Part shown: positions 39,381 through 51,664 of the stretch, in pieces | Numbering within the stretch: the first letter of the stretch is position 1 | Layout: each line of letters starts with the position of its first letter | Assembly (NCBI GenBank): GCA_017163975.1 | Contig: JAFFSR010000221.1 | Span: 1,302,001 to 1,366,000, forward strand | From: Anastatus disparis | Taxonomy: Eukaryota; Arthropoda; Insecta; Hymenoptera; Eupelmidae | Direction of reading: 5' to 3' | Length of the DNA: 64,000 nucleotides | The notes under the pieces: generated by a model | Told to the model about the DNA's origin: nothing | Database searches by the model: none | The model's input: only the letters and a program-made list of their open reading frames with translations | Translations under genes and position numbers: made by a program

Positions 39381-40429
39381 ATCAATTAGTTTTATTATAT
39401 AACATAATATTGAGTTTTTCAACTAACTAACAAAACTTAAGAACTACATTAGCGCGTCTATTTTTAAAGATTAGGGTTAGGTTAAGATGTCGAATATAAA
39501 GTCATATCAGAAAATTAGGTTATAATAAAAAAAAATTCATTTGTAATTAAAATCTGAAGAATAGTGAATAAAAAATAATAGAGAAGAGTAGAGAAAGTTC
39601 ACAATTAAAGTTAAACTTGTTATACTATAAATATAAGTTTATTATAGTAGTGCGCACAAATCATACATTAGAATAAGTCCATATTATGGCCAACTTATGG
39701 TGAAATTTGACAGTGTAATTACACCGTACAAATATGGCCATATGTTGGTGGACACGCCATAATTTATGCTAAACTTTCTACCAGGGTTATTTCCTCATTT
39801 TTTTTTTAATTTTCATATTTTCACTAAGGTCTTAACTTTAATGATAGTTTTGTACGTTTTACTGCGTTTTTCTATTAGCTATGAGTTTGTGGGTTTCCTC
39901 CTTTTTTTATTTAATATTTGCCCAATTTTGTAATAAAACAGTAAATTAAAAAAACTAACTTTTGTGTAAATGAAAAATTAATTATTTATACGTTTTTAAT
40001 TAATGGAATATCTAATGCATTCCACTGCATAAAAAATATATTAAAATCATAATAGTACAATTGTAACATATGTACAACATGTATACAAGCATGTAGAGTA
40101 ACGTTATGACATTACCTCGGGGAATATAAGGTAGTTTCTTTAAACCCAAGCCTCCACTTCAAACACACACACACAATATGCTTACCATAATTCATATGAA
40201 ATTTAACATTTAATACGAGTGAAAACATTATCGTTTCCAGTGCTATGTACCAAGCGTGTGTATATTATAAAAATTTCATAAATAAACTAAATGAATATTG
40301 CAATACGTATAAACCGCGTATGTTTAAAAAAAAAGTAACTTTATTTCCGACTCAACTAGACTCGGAAAAAAAAAATAGTACTAAAGTAAAACTACATATC
40401 CCAGCATATCTTTTTCTTGAAAAGAGCAC

Positions 40430-41040
40430 GAGGTAAAAAAGGATGGAATGAAAGAATGAAATAAAAAGAGAGAAAGAAACAAACGGAGAAGGAATTTCTC
40501 TGAGATTTCTTGATGCGCAAGGCATACGCAAACAGTAGTAGCGCACATGCAAAAAGGAAAAACGATGAAAAAAAAAAAAAGAAAACGAAGGATAGAAAGA
40601 AAGAATAGAACCGCTTGAACTAGACAAAAAAGTACCTGCTCGAACCGAGTGAGAGTTGAACGAAAGAGAATGAAGAAGAAAATAACGCAAAGAAAAAAAA
40701 AATAAATGAAAAAAGAAAAAAAGGCAAAGATAGAAGAAATGGTAGAGCAAGAGTAGATTTCACAGAGCAAAAGCGTGTCTCTCAGTGGCTGACGTCCAGA
40801 CCTCGTAAGATTTTTCCTTACGCGTTTTCCTTCTTTACCAGTTTTACCATTACTACTATTTGGTCTCGCCTTTATACATATACGTGTACACACCTTTTGC
40901 TCTTTTTTTTGCTCTCATTCGTATCTTTTTCTTTCCTACGTGTTTGCAAAAGGGAAAATAAAGAATGGAAAAAGGTTTAAAAAAAGGAAGAAGAAGAAAA
41001 AAACACACAGATGAAAAGAGAAAGAAATAAAGAGAGAGAC
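40430..41040. repeat. Purine-rich simple-sequence block
   Basis: The plus strand is largely A and G (AAAAAGGAAGAAG-type), broken by short mixed segments at 40,750-40,930. Overlapping minus frames of 132 and 170 codons exist only because the complementary T/C-rich strand rarely forms stops. Confidence 0.65.
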
Positions 41041-44000
41041 TTGAAGTAAGATGAATGTCGACTTTCAGTACTATTCGCTTTGGTCTTTTCGACGACGGCC
41101 GTTTATTTGCCGTTTACGGGCGACGCGCTTACCTACCCTTTTCGCCTATCCCTCTTTTCCTCTTCCTTCCTCCTCCATCCTTCGTCTCTGCCTACTTTCA
41201 CCAAAAACTTTTGAAATGGGGAGAGAGAAAGAGAGAGAAAGAAGAAAAATAAAATAAAGAAAAGGAAAAAGCAGTTGGTGCATGTGTCCAAGTTTACGCC
41301 GTAAAGCATTTGTCAATGTGTACGCTTATATGTTTTGACGTCGTCGTTATATAACGGAGCGTGGAAAACTCAGCACACTTTGCCTTTTTCTCCAATTTTT
41401 TTTTTTCTTCTTCTTCGAGGCACCACGCCTGATGCTCTTTTTTTTCTTTCTTCTTTTCTTTCTCTCTTTTTTTTTTCTCGCTGCGTGAACGCGATTGTTT
41501 TTGAAAAGTATACGCTGTATACACACGGACGGTTATTACGTTTGTATATACTAAAAAGTTTTCGGGTAAGTAAATTTTGCTTTTATAAAGTTTGCTAAAG
41601 ATGCTGCGATAAACAGATTTTTATTAGCCTATAAATTACGAAAAGTTTGATTGTTGACCCGAAGAAAATTTAATTTATATTTAATATCCTCAGTCGTAAT
41701 TGAAATTTCATATTAATTTCAATTTTCTTATTTAAAAAAAATTAATATTTACAAATCGTTTAATTAAAATATAAAATCAATATTTTAAAGTACAATATTT
41801 AATTAAATATATAACTAAAGAAAAAAGTTTAAATTATTTATTCTATCTTACCCGCATCATAACATTTTGTATCATTCGCAGAAGGAAAAAGATTTCTAAA
41901 AAGCTCACGGCACAAGAAAAGCAGCTCATTACAAATGCACGATAATTAAACACATTGTGCAATTATGTTATACAATACTTTTTAGTAAACCCCAGCTCTT
42001 ATTCATTCTATTAAAATATTCTCGTTCCCTTTTTACGCGTGCTTTTTAATTTTTTGGTAATTACTGAAGAGTTACGAAAAAAAAGAAGATGGAGACAGTG
42101 CTACTTAAACATTGAAGTTTATTTTCGGTTGAAATTAATTCGCAGCTATTAATTATCTAGTTTTATCAAGACTTCCAGCTTATTAAGCTCGGCGTTATTG
42201 TTAAGCGTGAAATTTTAATGCGACGAGATTATTTCAGGACAGATGACATTGGTGGCTGTTTTAAATTTTAATTGTTATAAAAATTTAATGATTGTTGGAT
42301 TTTTTTTTTAATTATTCAAACATAAATTTATGACAATTGTGATGTTAATGTCTAACTGTAATTATCGCTAAAATGAACATGTTTAAGTTTGAAAATAAAT
42401 ATTTGGAGTTTATGATCTTGAGCACCTTGCTAATAAAAACATTAAACGAATTTTTTCCAAAAAGTTCATGCTGCAACAGATTGTTAACTAAATAACAAAT
42501 TACTGGTTCCTGCAAACAGCCTCTATTTTGCGTGCAACAAAGCTCGCGGCTCGCATTCGATAACAAAAAATGTTTCTTACCGCCTTCACGATTAAAAAAT
42601 AGGTGTAAATCACAGTTGTACTATTAATTAAGGCGAATAAATGTGGTGCTTGAGATTTAATCTTCAGCGTAAGCAGCCACTCAAAGCAAAGTTTACGAGT
42701 AATAAAACAGAAATACACTGAAGATAAAACGTTTCAAATTTATTGAAAAATAAAAACCTATTTTTTTCCTTCTCCTTTATTTTTTTTTGTTGAATCATAA
42801 ATGAAATACAATCTTTTTCCGAGTCGGAGCACGAGCTGCTCACACGCGAAAAATAAAGCTTTCTTGTACAAGAGAAGAGAAAAAAAAACTAGCATTGATA
42901 TATATGACTTTCATACAGCTATTCTTATTTATTACAAACTATAAAATGCCATGCGTCTTATATTAAATATTTTACATCGCAGAAATCGGGCCGTGTTTTA
43001 TCTTTAAAATGCCAGGGGATATATGTGCGCACGATAATGCTTGCATAAGGATTGCAAAATTAGATGCTGAATTATTCATGCTGAGGTTGATTTCAGAGAC
43101 TTGATATTCAATATTTTTTAATTGCATTCAAAATTTCTTGATCGATAGAAATCGCAGGTAATGTGCGACACATTCTTATAATACTGTGATTTGATAATAG
43201 CTAGAAATTACAATTGATTCATTAACAACAAAAAAAAAGAAAATTATTCATAAATGGATTAACATTAAGTTTATTACCTTTAACGAAATCATTATTATTC
43301 AAACAAAGTAAAGAAGATCAACGCTCCACCAAATGAAGTAATCCAGCTTCCTATAATCAATTTGAATTTTTTATAACGATTTTTTTAAAAATTAATTTTA
43401 GTACTTTTTCTTTACTTTTCTTTTAAAGCACGATAAGGCGTTACGCATATCTGAGAATTATTAACTTGAAAATAAGGGTATAAATGATTTCAGACGATTT
43501 TTAATTAACTGAAAAATGATTGTAATGATCAAAGATTATGACAACCATATCAAATTTTTTAAAATTTCATATGACATTAATTGATTCTAATAATAATTTT
43601 TACTTTTCAAAGGTTTAAATTTATAACCGTGTAACGGTATGCTGTACGCCCGAATAATTAAGTAGCAGAAGTTCTTTAGAAATCTTAATTTTTGGACGAG
43701 GTTTCTTAACCGTTTTATTAAATTTTAAGTATTACAATAAAAACGCAATGAAAACTATTAAAGAAAATAATCTTTGCTCGTAAGCGATTAATTAAACTCG
43801 CTTAACTTCGTCGTTACAAATTAAATGAAGAATACAATGCAGTAGAAACTCGATAAATCAGGTACCAATATATCAGACTCCCAGCTCTTTGCCCGCTGCG
43901 CATCTTGCAAATATTCACATGAACGATAAAACATTGTTTTCACGATAGTGACGTATAGCCGTCGCAATGAATCGTCACTAAAAATATAAGGAAAACAAAA

Positions 44001-45947
44001 CTGTTTTTGTAGTTATTGCTTTATGTTTACCCTTGTAACGATACCACAGAGCAAAGGTAAAAAAGGCTTAATATTAAAACTTTAATAATAAACTGCTTAT
44101 ACAAAACCACATTAAGTGTAATAACTAATTTTATCTCGAGCAAATCAGGAAATTCGGCATACAAGCTAAATTTTCCTATATTTCTTCTTCTGCGGCCCTG
44201 CAGAGTCTTCAACATGGAGTCTATTATAATCCTACTCACGGGCGAGTCGGTAATTAGAGCTCGAATATGAATCGATTTATTAAACGATGTGATTATGATA
44301 AAGCAGGGGCTCTAGCCTAGTGAAGCTTTAAGTCGTGCTTTGATACCTTTAATAAAGACTAATCTTTACTATTTTAAGTCTAGCCGAACCTCAACTTCGT
44401 GGTCATAGTGTTTCATTAAACTGTGCATCGATAAAGTGGAGGAACTGTTAATGTACAATACTGACGAAAATGAAATTTTCGATCGAGAGTGCAGATATCC
44501 TTGCGCTATAATTCTTAAATTAAACAAAAATGATTTTTCATGTAAAAGAAGTCTGCTTGTTTTAAAAATTTTATAAACTTTCTCACAGTGAAAAAATCCT
44601 TTAAATTCCTAAAATAAATAAATATCATAAATTAAAAGTATTATCTTTTTCATTTATGGAATTAATTTGATATAATAATGCTATTTTTAAGATACATTAA
44701 GCAGATTTTATTTCTGAATAAAAAATGCATTTTATTGCAATGAGAAGATTGTCTTATAGAGCAAAAAGATTCTGCTGGCTTCAAATGTCTATTTTCGTCT
44801 GTGAAAAAAACTTTGCTAACTCCGATATCATCGAACCCATACTCAACAAGAGTATGATTGGACCATTTTTATTTCATGGTAGGTTTAGTTATATCTGATG
44901 TACGTGGTGATATGGTCCGACCTTGACTCGACAATCGGCCACCCTTACCATGTCGAAATTCGTTAAAGTTGAGGTGTCACATTCAAGATGATAATAAGCT
45001 AACTTAAGAAACTGTTTGGCTTTGATCTGAAGGTGTCATGCGGTATTGTTCTTACTGAACTACGTGAAGTCTGAAAAGTCTGAAGTGCTATTTTCAAATC
45101 CTGACGGATAGTGGTCGTACTAAAATTACATAATATAAAGTTAGTATGAGCAATAAATTCGTCCCAATCAAATTTATGAATATAAAAATAAAACCAAAAG
45201 TTTATAATAAATGAAAACATTCAATAAACTGGTAAAATTTTGTCTAATAAAATAAAAATTGCAAAAAACAATTGTAGAAATCTTAAAATTTTTAAATTTT
45301 CAAAAGAACACTTACCAATAAAAGAGTAAAAATATTTTTTTTAATATTTGAATCAAATAATAGTAAAAATTTTGGTAACATATCAATAAATTCTTCCAAA
45401 ATTTAATTTTTGAAAGAAATAGTAATATGTAATAATGCAGTAGACGTACATTTGCAAAGTAATCGTATACATATCTGTTGAATTAACTTTTATTATTTTC
45501 ACGTGCGCGTAAATTTGCAAAAACACGTGTGCACATATACGGAGCTCCGCTGAAAATTGACCGTAGCTTGACCGACATAACTTCTCGATTTATTTTCAAA
45601 GTGTGTGATATACTTTATTCCGCGCGCTATTTAGACGCGATTACATTTTATATTCAAATAGTTACCGAAAAATAGTAGTGCCCCGGATATGTGCATTTGC
45701 TGCAATTAAACTTTAAACGCTCAGAATTATTTTCCGTAATAAATATTGTAAGTTTGGAAAATTTATTTTCACAAACGATGCATAAATAATTGCGATCGTC
45801 GAGTTTAACTAATTACGTAAAAAATAAACATGTCATATTTATATTTTAACGTAATTTATTTAAATAAACGAAATAACATATGTAAAAATCATTTAAACAA
45901 CAAGAACAGACAAGCCAATCGCGTTATTCTTTGCTTTGAGGTTGTAA

Positions 45948-45989
45948 ATAAATGGATCATGAATGTAGCTTGTTATTTGATCCATTTAT
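45948..45989. repeat. Hairpin: 12-bp perfect inverted repeat
   Basis: ATAAATGGATCA at 45,948-45,959 is perfectly inverted at 45,978-45,989, with an 18-nt loop. No T run follows immediately and no gene adjoins it. Confidence 0.8.
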
Positions 45990-46729
45990 ATCTGAATGTA
46001 TCGATTTGAAATGATTTTACACACATGATCATATTAATTTTCAATCAAAATTTATTTTTAATAAGTTTACGTAATATCCTTTATTTAAATTTGATTTTAA
46101 ATATATTTTATAAATAGAGAATCATTTGACCAGATTAATGATCTCAAAATTACTTTTATCAAAATATATAAATTATGAATATAAATAATAAAAGAAAATT
46201 CATTAAACGATCCTTAATTGAATCCAAAATAATCAGAATTGTTTATCGATAAATTGAAAATTATTGTTTTTTATTCAATTGAAATATTATTCACATCACG
46301 TATAAATTCTTCATATAGACAACAAAATCATTTTGACAGAACAATGATTTTCTCTTTCAACGTTCCAAAAGAAAGAAAGAAAGAAAGAAGAAAAAAACTA
46401 AGAAAATAAGTCTGTTTACTTTCCGCCCTGACACACCTACCCAAATATGCAAAATCCTTGAAATAAATCTAAAAAGAGCCCCCGTGCACTCGACGGAAAC
46501 AAGGCGTTAACGTACTTCGAAAAAGTCTATAAGGGCTTTTCTTTATAATACCGCGAAAACTCTTTCTTTGCCAACTTTCATCTCTCTCTCTTTCTATATA
46601 TGTATCTACCCATATAGATATACATCTATTATATATATAGATGCATTTGCCTATGTAGCGTTTTATACGGATCTATAATACGACTTGAGATAGTTGTGCC
46701 GGATAAAAAAGTAAAGAATATAACTGTTG

Positions 46730-46891
46730 AAGAGAAAAAAAAGGAGAGAGAGAGAGAACTAAAAGAAATAAACAAGAGAAGAAAGGATGAGGAAAAAAAA
46801 ATATAAGAAAGAATAAATGAAAAAGCTAAACTTTTTTTCGGGTAGATTTTTCATCCTTTAACGGTTAGTAGAATATGGAACGCGACAACAA

Positions 46892-46932
<41 letters not shown>

Positions 46933-47660
46933 AAAAAGATAGAGAAAAATTCACTGAATAAGTTGAAGCGTCCGAAAAGCGGTTGGCCGTTTATGTAGGT
47001 ATAATATTTCCCTTTTTCGCGCTTGAATCACTGATGCGAAATGCAAAAAAAAAAAGGCAGAAAATAAAAAAAAAATAAAGAAATGCTCAGCGGTGAGTTG
47101 AAATTGCAAAATAAAAAAAAAAAAAAGAAACAATAGAATAAAAAGGCAAAAAACAACTACGACGACTAAAGGGTACGCAAGTGGAAAATGCAAACGTTAC
47201 GAAGAAGAAATGAACGCGCTCTCGCGCGCGCGCCCCGTATATAGTATATACGGCTGAAAAAGTGGCACTAAAAAATAAAAAGTTTAATATAAAAAGTATA
47301 AAAGAGATAAAAATAAAAAGGTGCGAAAATTAACGAAAATGAAAGGAATATGTGAATTCGAAGAAAGAAAAAAAAAATATGTAAAGTGCATTATAAAAAA
47401 AGAGGGAGAGAGAAGGACAGAAAAAAATGGGGACGTACAATAAAATGTAAGTACCAAAAAAAAAGGACGAATTGACCAATGATTGAACGAAGAATATGGG
47501 GTATTAAAATTCTCGCTCGTATTCATACTAAAGTAGAATCGAATATGAGTTTGAAGTAATAAAACACGACAAGAAAAAAAGAAGAAGGAAAGCATAAGAA
47601 AAAGAAGAAATAAAATGTTAGTGTAAAAAAAGAATAAAAAGGGTTTGGTAGAATCGAAGC
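46730..47660. repeat. Long purine-rich block with (TA)18
   Basis: Most of this 0.9 kb is A/G-rich on the plus strand, with a pure (TA)18 run at 46,893-46,928 and an alternating CGCGCGCG patch at 47,220-47,235. Minus-strand frames across it are low-complexity. Confidence 0.7.
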
Positions 47661-49871
47661 AAAGAGCATAAGGATGAAAGCGTTAAATTTATTAGCGTAG
47701 AAAGTTGCCGAGGTCTCTCTTACTATATGTACGTATGTTTTCCAAGCTTTATCCTTTTTTTCTCTTCTTCTTCTTCTTTTTTTAAAAAGCGCAAAGTATG
47801 AATTGCGAGCTCGAAATATTGCCCCCCTCCCTTTCTTCAACGTAAGAGTTTTGCGTTTACAGAAACATTAAAATACAAAATTGTTCATATGTTAATGGAA
47901 AACGTTGCTAGAATAGCAATATAAAGGAAAAGGAAAATACTCAGAGAGAATTGAGATAGGATAAAGAACTAATTTAGATTACGTTCTGGAGAATACATTA
48001 TGTACACGCGAAATGAGAATGCATAATATTAGATAAATCAGGATGAATAAATTAAACTTTAGTTTTTTTAACAAAAGATATAATTTGATAATAAACGTTA
48101 CATTTTTATTTTCTTCAATAAATTGATATTGTAATCATGTTATATAATTTAATTTTTAAAAAGCTTGTGTGACGATTAATCGAAGAAATAAAAAAAAATT
48201 GCGATATCTTTTAATATGGTAATTACTGTTTCTCAGATTAATCCGAATTTGTATAACTGGCTTTGTACAAATATCTGTTCAATTTATAGCAATAAATATT
48301 ATTTATTATAGTGATAAATAGGAGCAATTTTCACACAATACGATAATTAACATACCCTACTGAAAACATAAATTGTTAAATTACATAACATTTGTAATAT
48401 TCTTAAATATTTAGATTTTCGCATGGTTATTTCGACAAAGTTATATTTTATTTTAAGTGGGATTTTGATTATTTAAAACATGTGATTTTACACAATTTAC
48501 ATTTTTAAAAGTATTATAAAAAATAAAAAAATCGTATCAGCAGAAAAAAAATTTGATGTACGGAATTACATTGAATTTCAATATTTTTTTATAGCTAAAT
48601 AATCAAACATAAAGTAGCTTAAAAATTGCAGAACTTCAACATTTATAAGCAATAACATTTCGCTAAATGCGTACCATGCTTTAATAATAAGAAAAAGCAG
48701 TTTCGTTTTATTGCTTGAATAAATGATATTTTTTTCCATTTCATTTCTTTTAATGAAAACAAATCTTCAGTTCGTAAATCATCGTAAATATTTATAGCGC
48801 ATAAAAATATTGAGTAAAGAAAAAATTAAACATCTTATTAATAAAAAAATATCTTATTTTATTGAATAAAAAATGAAGAAAAAAAAATTAAAGTAATATA
48901 TTTACTTTTCATGGAATACGTGCCATTAAAAGTCTTAAATTTACCAATCGCAAAAAAAAAAGGAGAGAAGAAAGTATCTGACAAAAACTGTTATCCCAGC
49001 AAAGTTCATTAGAAAAATAGAAAGCTCCCAAGCGAACCACAGCACGCTTCGCTCGGAGGAAAATTATAAAGGAAAAGAAGAAAGTGCGGGATACGAAGAA
49101 GAAGAAAGAAGAAGAAAAAAAAAAGAAAAGCGGAAAGCGCTGAGGATATGGATTGGACAGATTGAAAAGCTCCAATTTCTTGCTCGACGTACTGCTCGTA
49201 AAGTTCTCCTTCGTCGCCTTTTCTATCCCTTTTTTTTTGCACTCCCTCCCTCCCTTTTCTCTCCCTCCTTCACATCTTATTCCCTTTTCTTCTTCTTCTT
49301 CTATTACTACTTCTTTAAAAAAAGAAATGGGGCGTAAAACTTTGAATGCGTCGTGCAGCCACAGAAGAGAAAGAGCAAACTGTCCCCTTCGATTTTTCTT
49401 ATATATTTTCTCTCTTTTTTTATTCTTTTTTTTTCATTTTTAAAGACTGAATATCATTTTTCCTTTATACTTTATGCGGAGCAATAGACAAGCGAGCGTA
49501 ACCATTTCTTAAGGTCTTCAAAAGGAAATCAATCGATGACAAATGATATGAGATTTTTCCTGTTTATAAAAGAAAAAGAAAAAAAAATTTTTCTTCAATG
49601 TTATTTCACCGTTTATTTGAGCTTACACTGTTTTGTCGGGACGTGTCAATAAATGGGATTTTAATGTTTGATGAATGAAGGATATATTTCACAATAGCTT
49701 CTGGAAATGGATTAGAATCCGCTGTTATTAATACGATTTTTTTAATGAAAAATACTACTGGAAAGGAATGAGTTATCTTTGAAACATTTTTCTAATTCAA
49801 TAACTTGAAATTTACATTTGACTATTTAAAAAATTCTAGCGATTTATAAATACATTTGTATACACACGCAG

Positions 49872-50125
49872 ATGGTTTTTTAAAACCATTATTTTCTGAC
49901 TTTTAGAGTCTTTTTACAACTAATTCTATGTTTGACTCTAAAAACAAATTGTTTACTCATGCAGTACTTTTCCTCTAAAAAAAAAGAAGCATTGCATGTG
50001 TAAAAAAAGTATTGCATGTACAAATAAAAAAAGTTTTGCAAGTGTAAAAAAAGTATTGTTACGATAACAAACGTCCTAAAAAAGCGCCAAACAAAAAACC
50101 ATTAGGTTTTTTACAAACCATGGTG
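49872..50125. repeat. Cluster of small stem-loops and a 21-25 bp tandem repeat
   Basis: From left to right this holds the palindromic TGGTTTTTTAAAACCA (from about 49,873) and TTTTAGAGTC (49,901-49,910), perfectly inverted at 49,934-49,943. Next come three to four degenerate tandem units of the type AGTATTGCATGTGTAAAAAA (49,986-50,060). Last, AAAAAACC (50,093-50,100) is inverted at 50,105-50,112. AAACCATTA occurs at both edges. It may be a small fold-back element, but clear terminal repeats and a target duplication are not visible. Confidence 0.45.
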
Positions 50126-51087
50126 TTAATAATTATGAATCAAATTATGTATTCGATAAATCTTTGCTGTATAGTTACATTTTTTTTATAAAAAAAAAAT
50201 TAATTCATATACTTACTTTATTTTTTTTTCAATTATATTATATAATATTATAATTTTTTTGTTTGAATAAAAAAATTCTATTTATAAACAAAGCGTATAA
50301 ATAACCAGAGGAATTTCCTCTTGAAATCAGATCCTTTAATGACTTAATCTATTGTTATATCGACCAAATTGACTCTTTGTAACTCGTAAATAAAAAAAAA
50401 TAACAGACAGTTCTGATTAGTTACCACATTAAAGCTTTTCAATTTAAAAAATTTATAAAACTTCATTGAAATTTGCAGAGATATTAACAATTGTTCGCAC
50501 AAAAATTAAATGCCATGACGATGCTTTTTTTTTATATTTTCGAATGATAAATTTTTAAAATTACTCATTTTATCATCATTTATTTTTTTTTCGCTATTAT
50601 CGTTTTTAGATGGTCATACTGTTAAAGATTTATAATAGTACCGAAACATTAAACAATGGCATACTAAAATTCTAGCAATAATGATTGGTAATTATCAAAA
50701 ATTGTCAATGATATAATATTACGATATAATTAGTATTTAATTTTTTTTTTTTTTATTTCGTATTGCATAAAAAAAACATTTTTTGTTTTTTTAAGTGCAA
50801 GGTCTAAGAGCATTAGCAAATATTTTAACAAGTAAAAAATTTAAATCAGCCAAGCAACAATCTTTATAGCTAATCAGCATGACTAGAGAAAAAGCAGAAA
50901 TATTTTACTTTATTTAAATTTAATCTGATAAAAAAAACAATAGTTACAATAAAAATTAAAATAAAATATTTTTGTAATATTATGTTTAAGAGCATTTTCA
51001 ATTATTATATTAATGTAAAATAAACATTTTGTATTTATGAAAGATACTTTGTTCCAACCTATCAATTTTTGAATTTTTAAAATTTTA
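50126..51087. other. AT-rich non-coding stretch
   Basis: I see no gene, RNA or repeat beyond A and T homopolymer runs here. It separates the stem-loop cluster from the interrupted SINE. Confidence 0.6.
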
Positions 51088-51254
51088 TTTAACGTCGCTG
51101 TATTTATGCTATCATTGCGATGCTAATTGGCGACGGAGGTGATCAATGTGTTTGTGAACAAAGCACATATAACTTAAAGCGGTGCTTTTATCAATCAGTC
51201 GCCGAAAGCGGGATTCGAACTCGGCTCCTCGAGATTATGAATCCATCGCTCTAC
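51088..51254 (-). mobile_element. tRNA-derived SINE, copy 2, downstream half
   Basis: On the minus strand this is the rest of a SINE whose first 36 or so bases lie at 53,565-53,600. It runs from the anticodon arm through a canonical B box, GTTCGAATCCC (reverse complement of 51,210-51,220). It then enters a body that matches the copy at 187-366, including TTTGTTCACAAA and CGCAATG.TA.CATAAAT. Joined across the LINE insertion, the tRNA part has good A and B boxes and an anticodon loop TTCATAA. This copy is better preserved than copy 1. The distal end is estimated from where the two copies cease to match. Confidence 0.8.
51240..51254. repeat. Target-site duplication, copy at LINE 3' end
   Basis: AATCCATCGCTCTAC occurs here, directly before the poly-T, and again at 53,565-53,579 at the other end of the LINE. 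The match is exact over 15 bp and the flanking bases differ. Confidence 0.9.
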
Positions 51255-51274
51255 TTTTTTTTTTTTTTTTTTTT

Positions 51275-51664
51275 AAATTGTTTTATTTATTGACAGAATA
51301 TAAATGCGTACATATGTTTTACAAATAAAACAACCAAAAAGTTGTAATTAGGTAATGTGATACAAGGTATGTTAGTAGTCGTATTGCCTGATATTTACAG
51401 ATCTCTTAGACTAGAATATAACGGTGGTTATTACAATTGTTTAGATAATTGAATTACGTGTAGGTGAGTCTGAGCACAGACTATAATATTCGCTGATTAC
51501 ATTGTGTTAAATTATCTGGAAAATATCAGAAAAACCAGAGTTTCGTTGACTTAATTATTGTAAAATAAAAATGCACTCTTCGATGAATGCTTACATAAAT
51601 GATTTGAACTATATACAAGCTATTTACAATGTTTTTGTTGGTATAATACATAGGCATGGTAGCC
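51275..51664 (-). other. LINE 3' UTR
   Basis: This is sequence between the ORF2 remnant and the A tail. There are no long open frames in it. Overlapping AATAAA signals lie at 51,282-51,291 (as TTTATT on the plus strand). The junction with the ORF2 remnant, near 51,665, marks the internal deletion. Confidence 0.7.

Larger units (their letters stand above)
37502..39786. mobile_element. Unclassified TIR element with fold-back interior
   Basis: The boundaries are a perfect 12-bp terminal inverted repeat, CCCTGGTAGAAA at the left and TTTCTACCAGGG at the right. Inside come, in order, a 55-bp tandem duplication (37,570-37,680), a long imperfect hairpin (38,205-38,513), and repeats in both orientations (38,523-39,380). 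Near the right end ATGGCCA/CTTATGG motifs recur that also occur at the left end. No open frame of useful size is present, so it is non-autonomous. A TT on each side might be a 2-bp target duplication, which is weak evidence. The right end matches the small element at 9,140-9,294. The terminal sequence does not let me assign a superfamily. Confidence 0.7.
39787..49871. other. AT-rich non-coding stretch with strand-biased purine blocks
   Basis: No gene is recognised. The stretch contains purine-rich plus-strand sequence at 40,430-40,750 and 40,960-41,040, then pyrimidine-rich sequence at 41,385-41,480. AT-rich DNA with few features follows to 46,700, and a long purine-rich block covers 46,730-47,660. 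A 12-bp perfect inverted repeat with an 18-nt loop lies at 45,948-45,989. A less AT-rich patch at 44,820-45,070 has no clear identity. The long minus frames at 40,352-40,893 and 47,284-47,840 are Phe/Ser/Leu-rich translations of poly-purine DNA. Confidence 0.6.

Noticed and set aside
39463..39480. TTAGGGTTAGG-like sequence resembling a telomeric repeat
   Set aside because: Only about two degenerate units are present, inside a repeat-rich transposon. This is too short to be an interstitial telomere.
40381..40893. 170-codon open frame on the minus strand
   Set aside because: It is a translation of the strand complementary to a poly-purine block, and Phe/Leu/Ser homopolymer-like sequence is expected there.
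44225..44275. A-box-like GGCGAGTCGGTAATTAGAGC resembling a tRNA D arm
   Set aside because: No B box or anticodon arm follows at the right distance, so neither a tRNA nor a SINE can be supported.
44820..45070. Less AT-rich patch with a 7-bp inverted repeat GGACCAT/ATGGTCC
   Set aside because: The repeat is short, the loop is 45 nt, and no other structure or coding signal supports a named feature.
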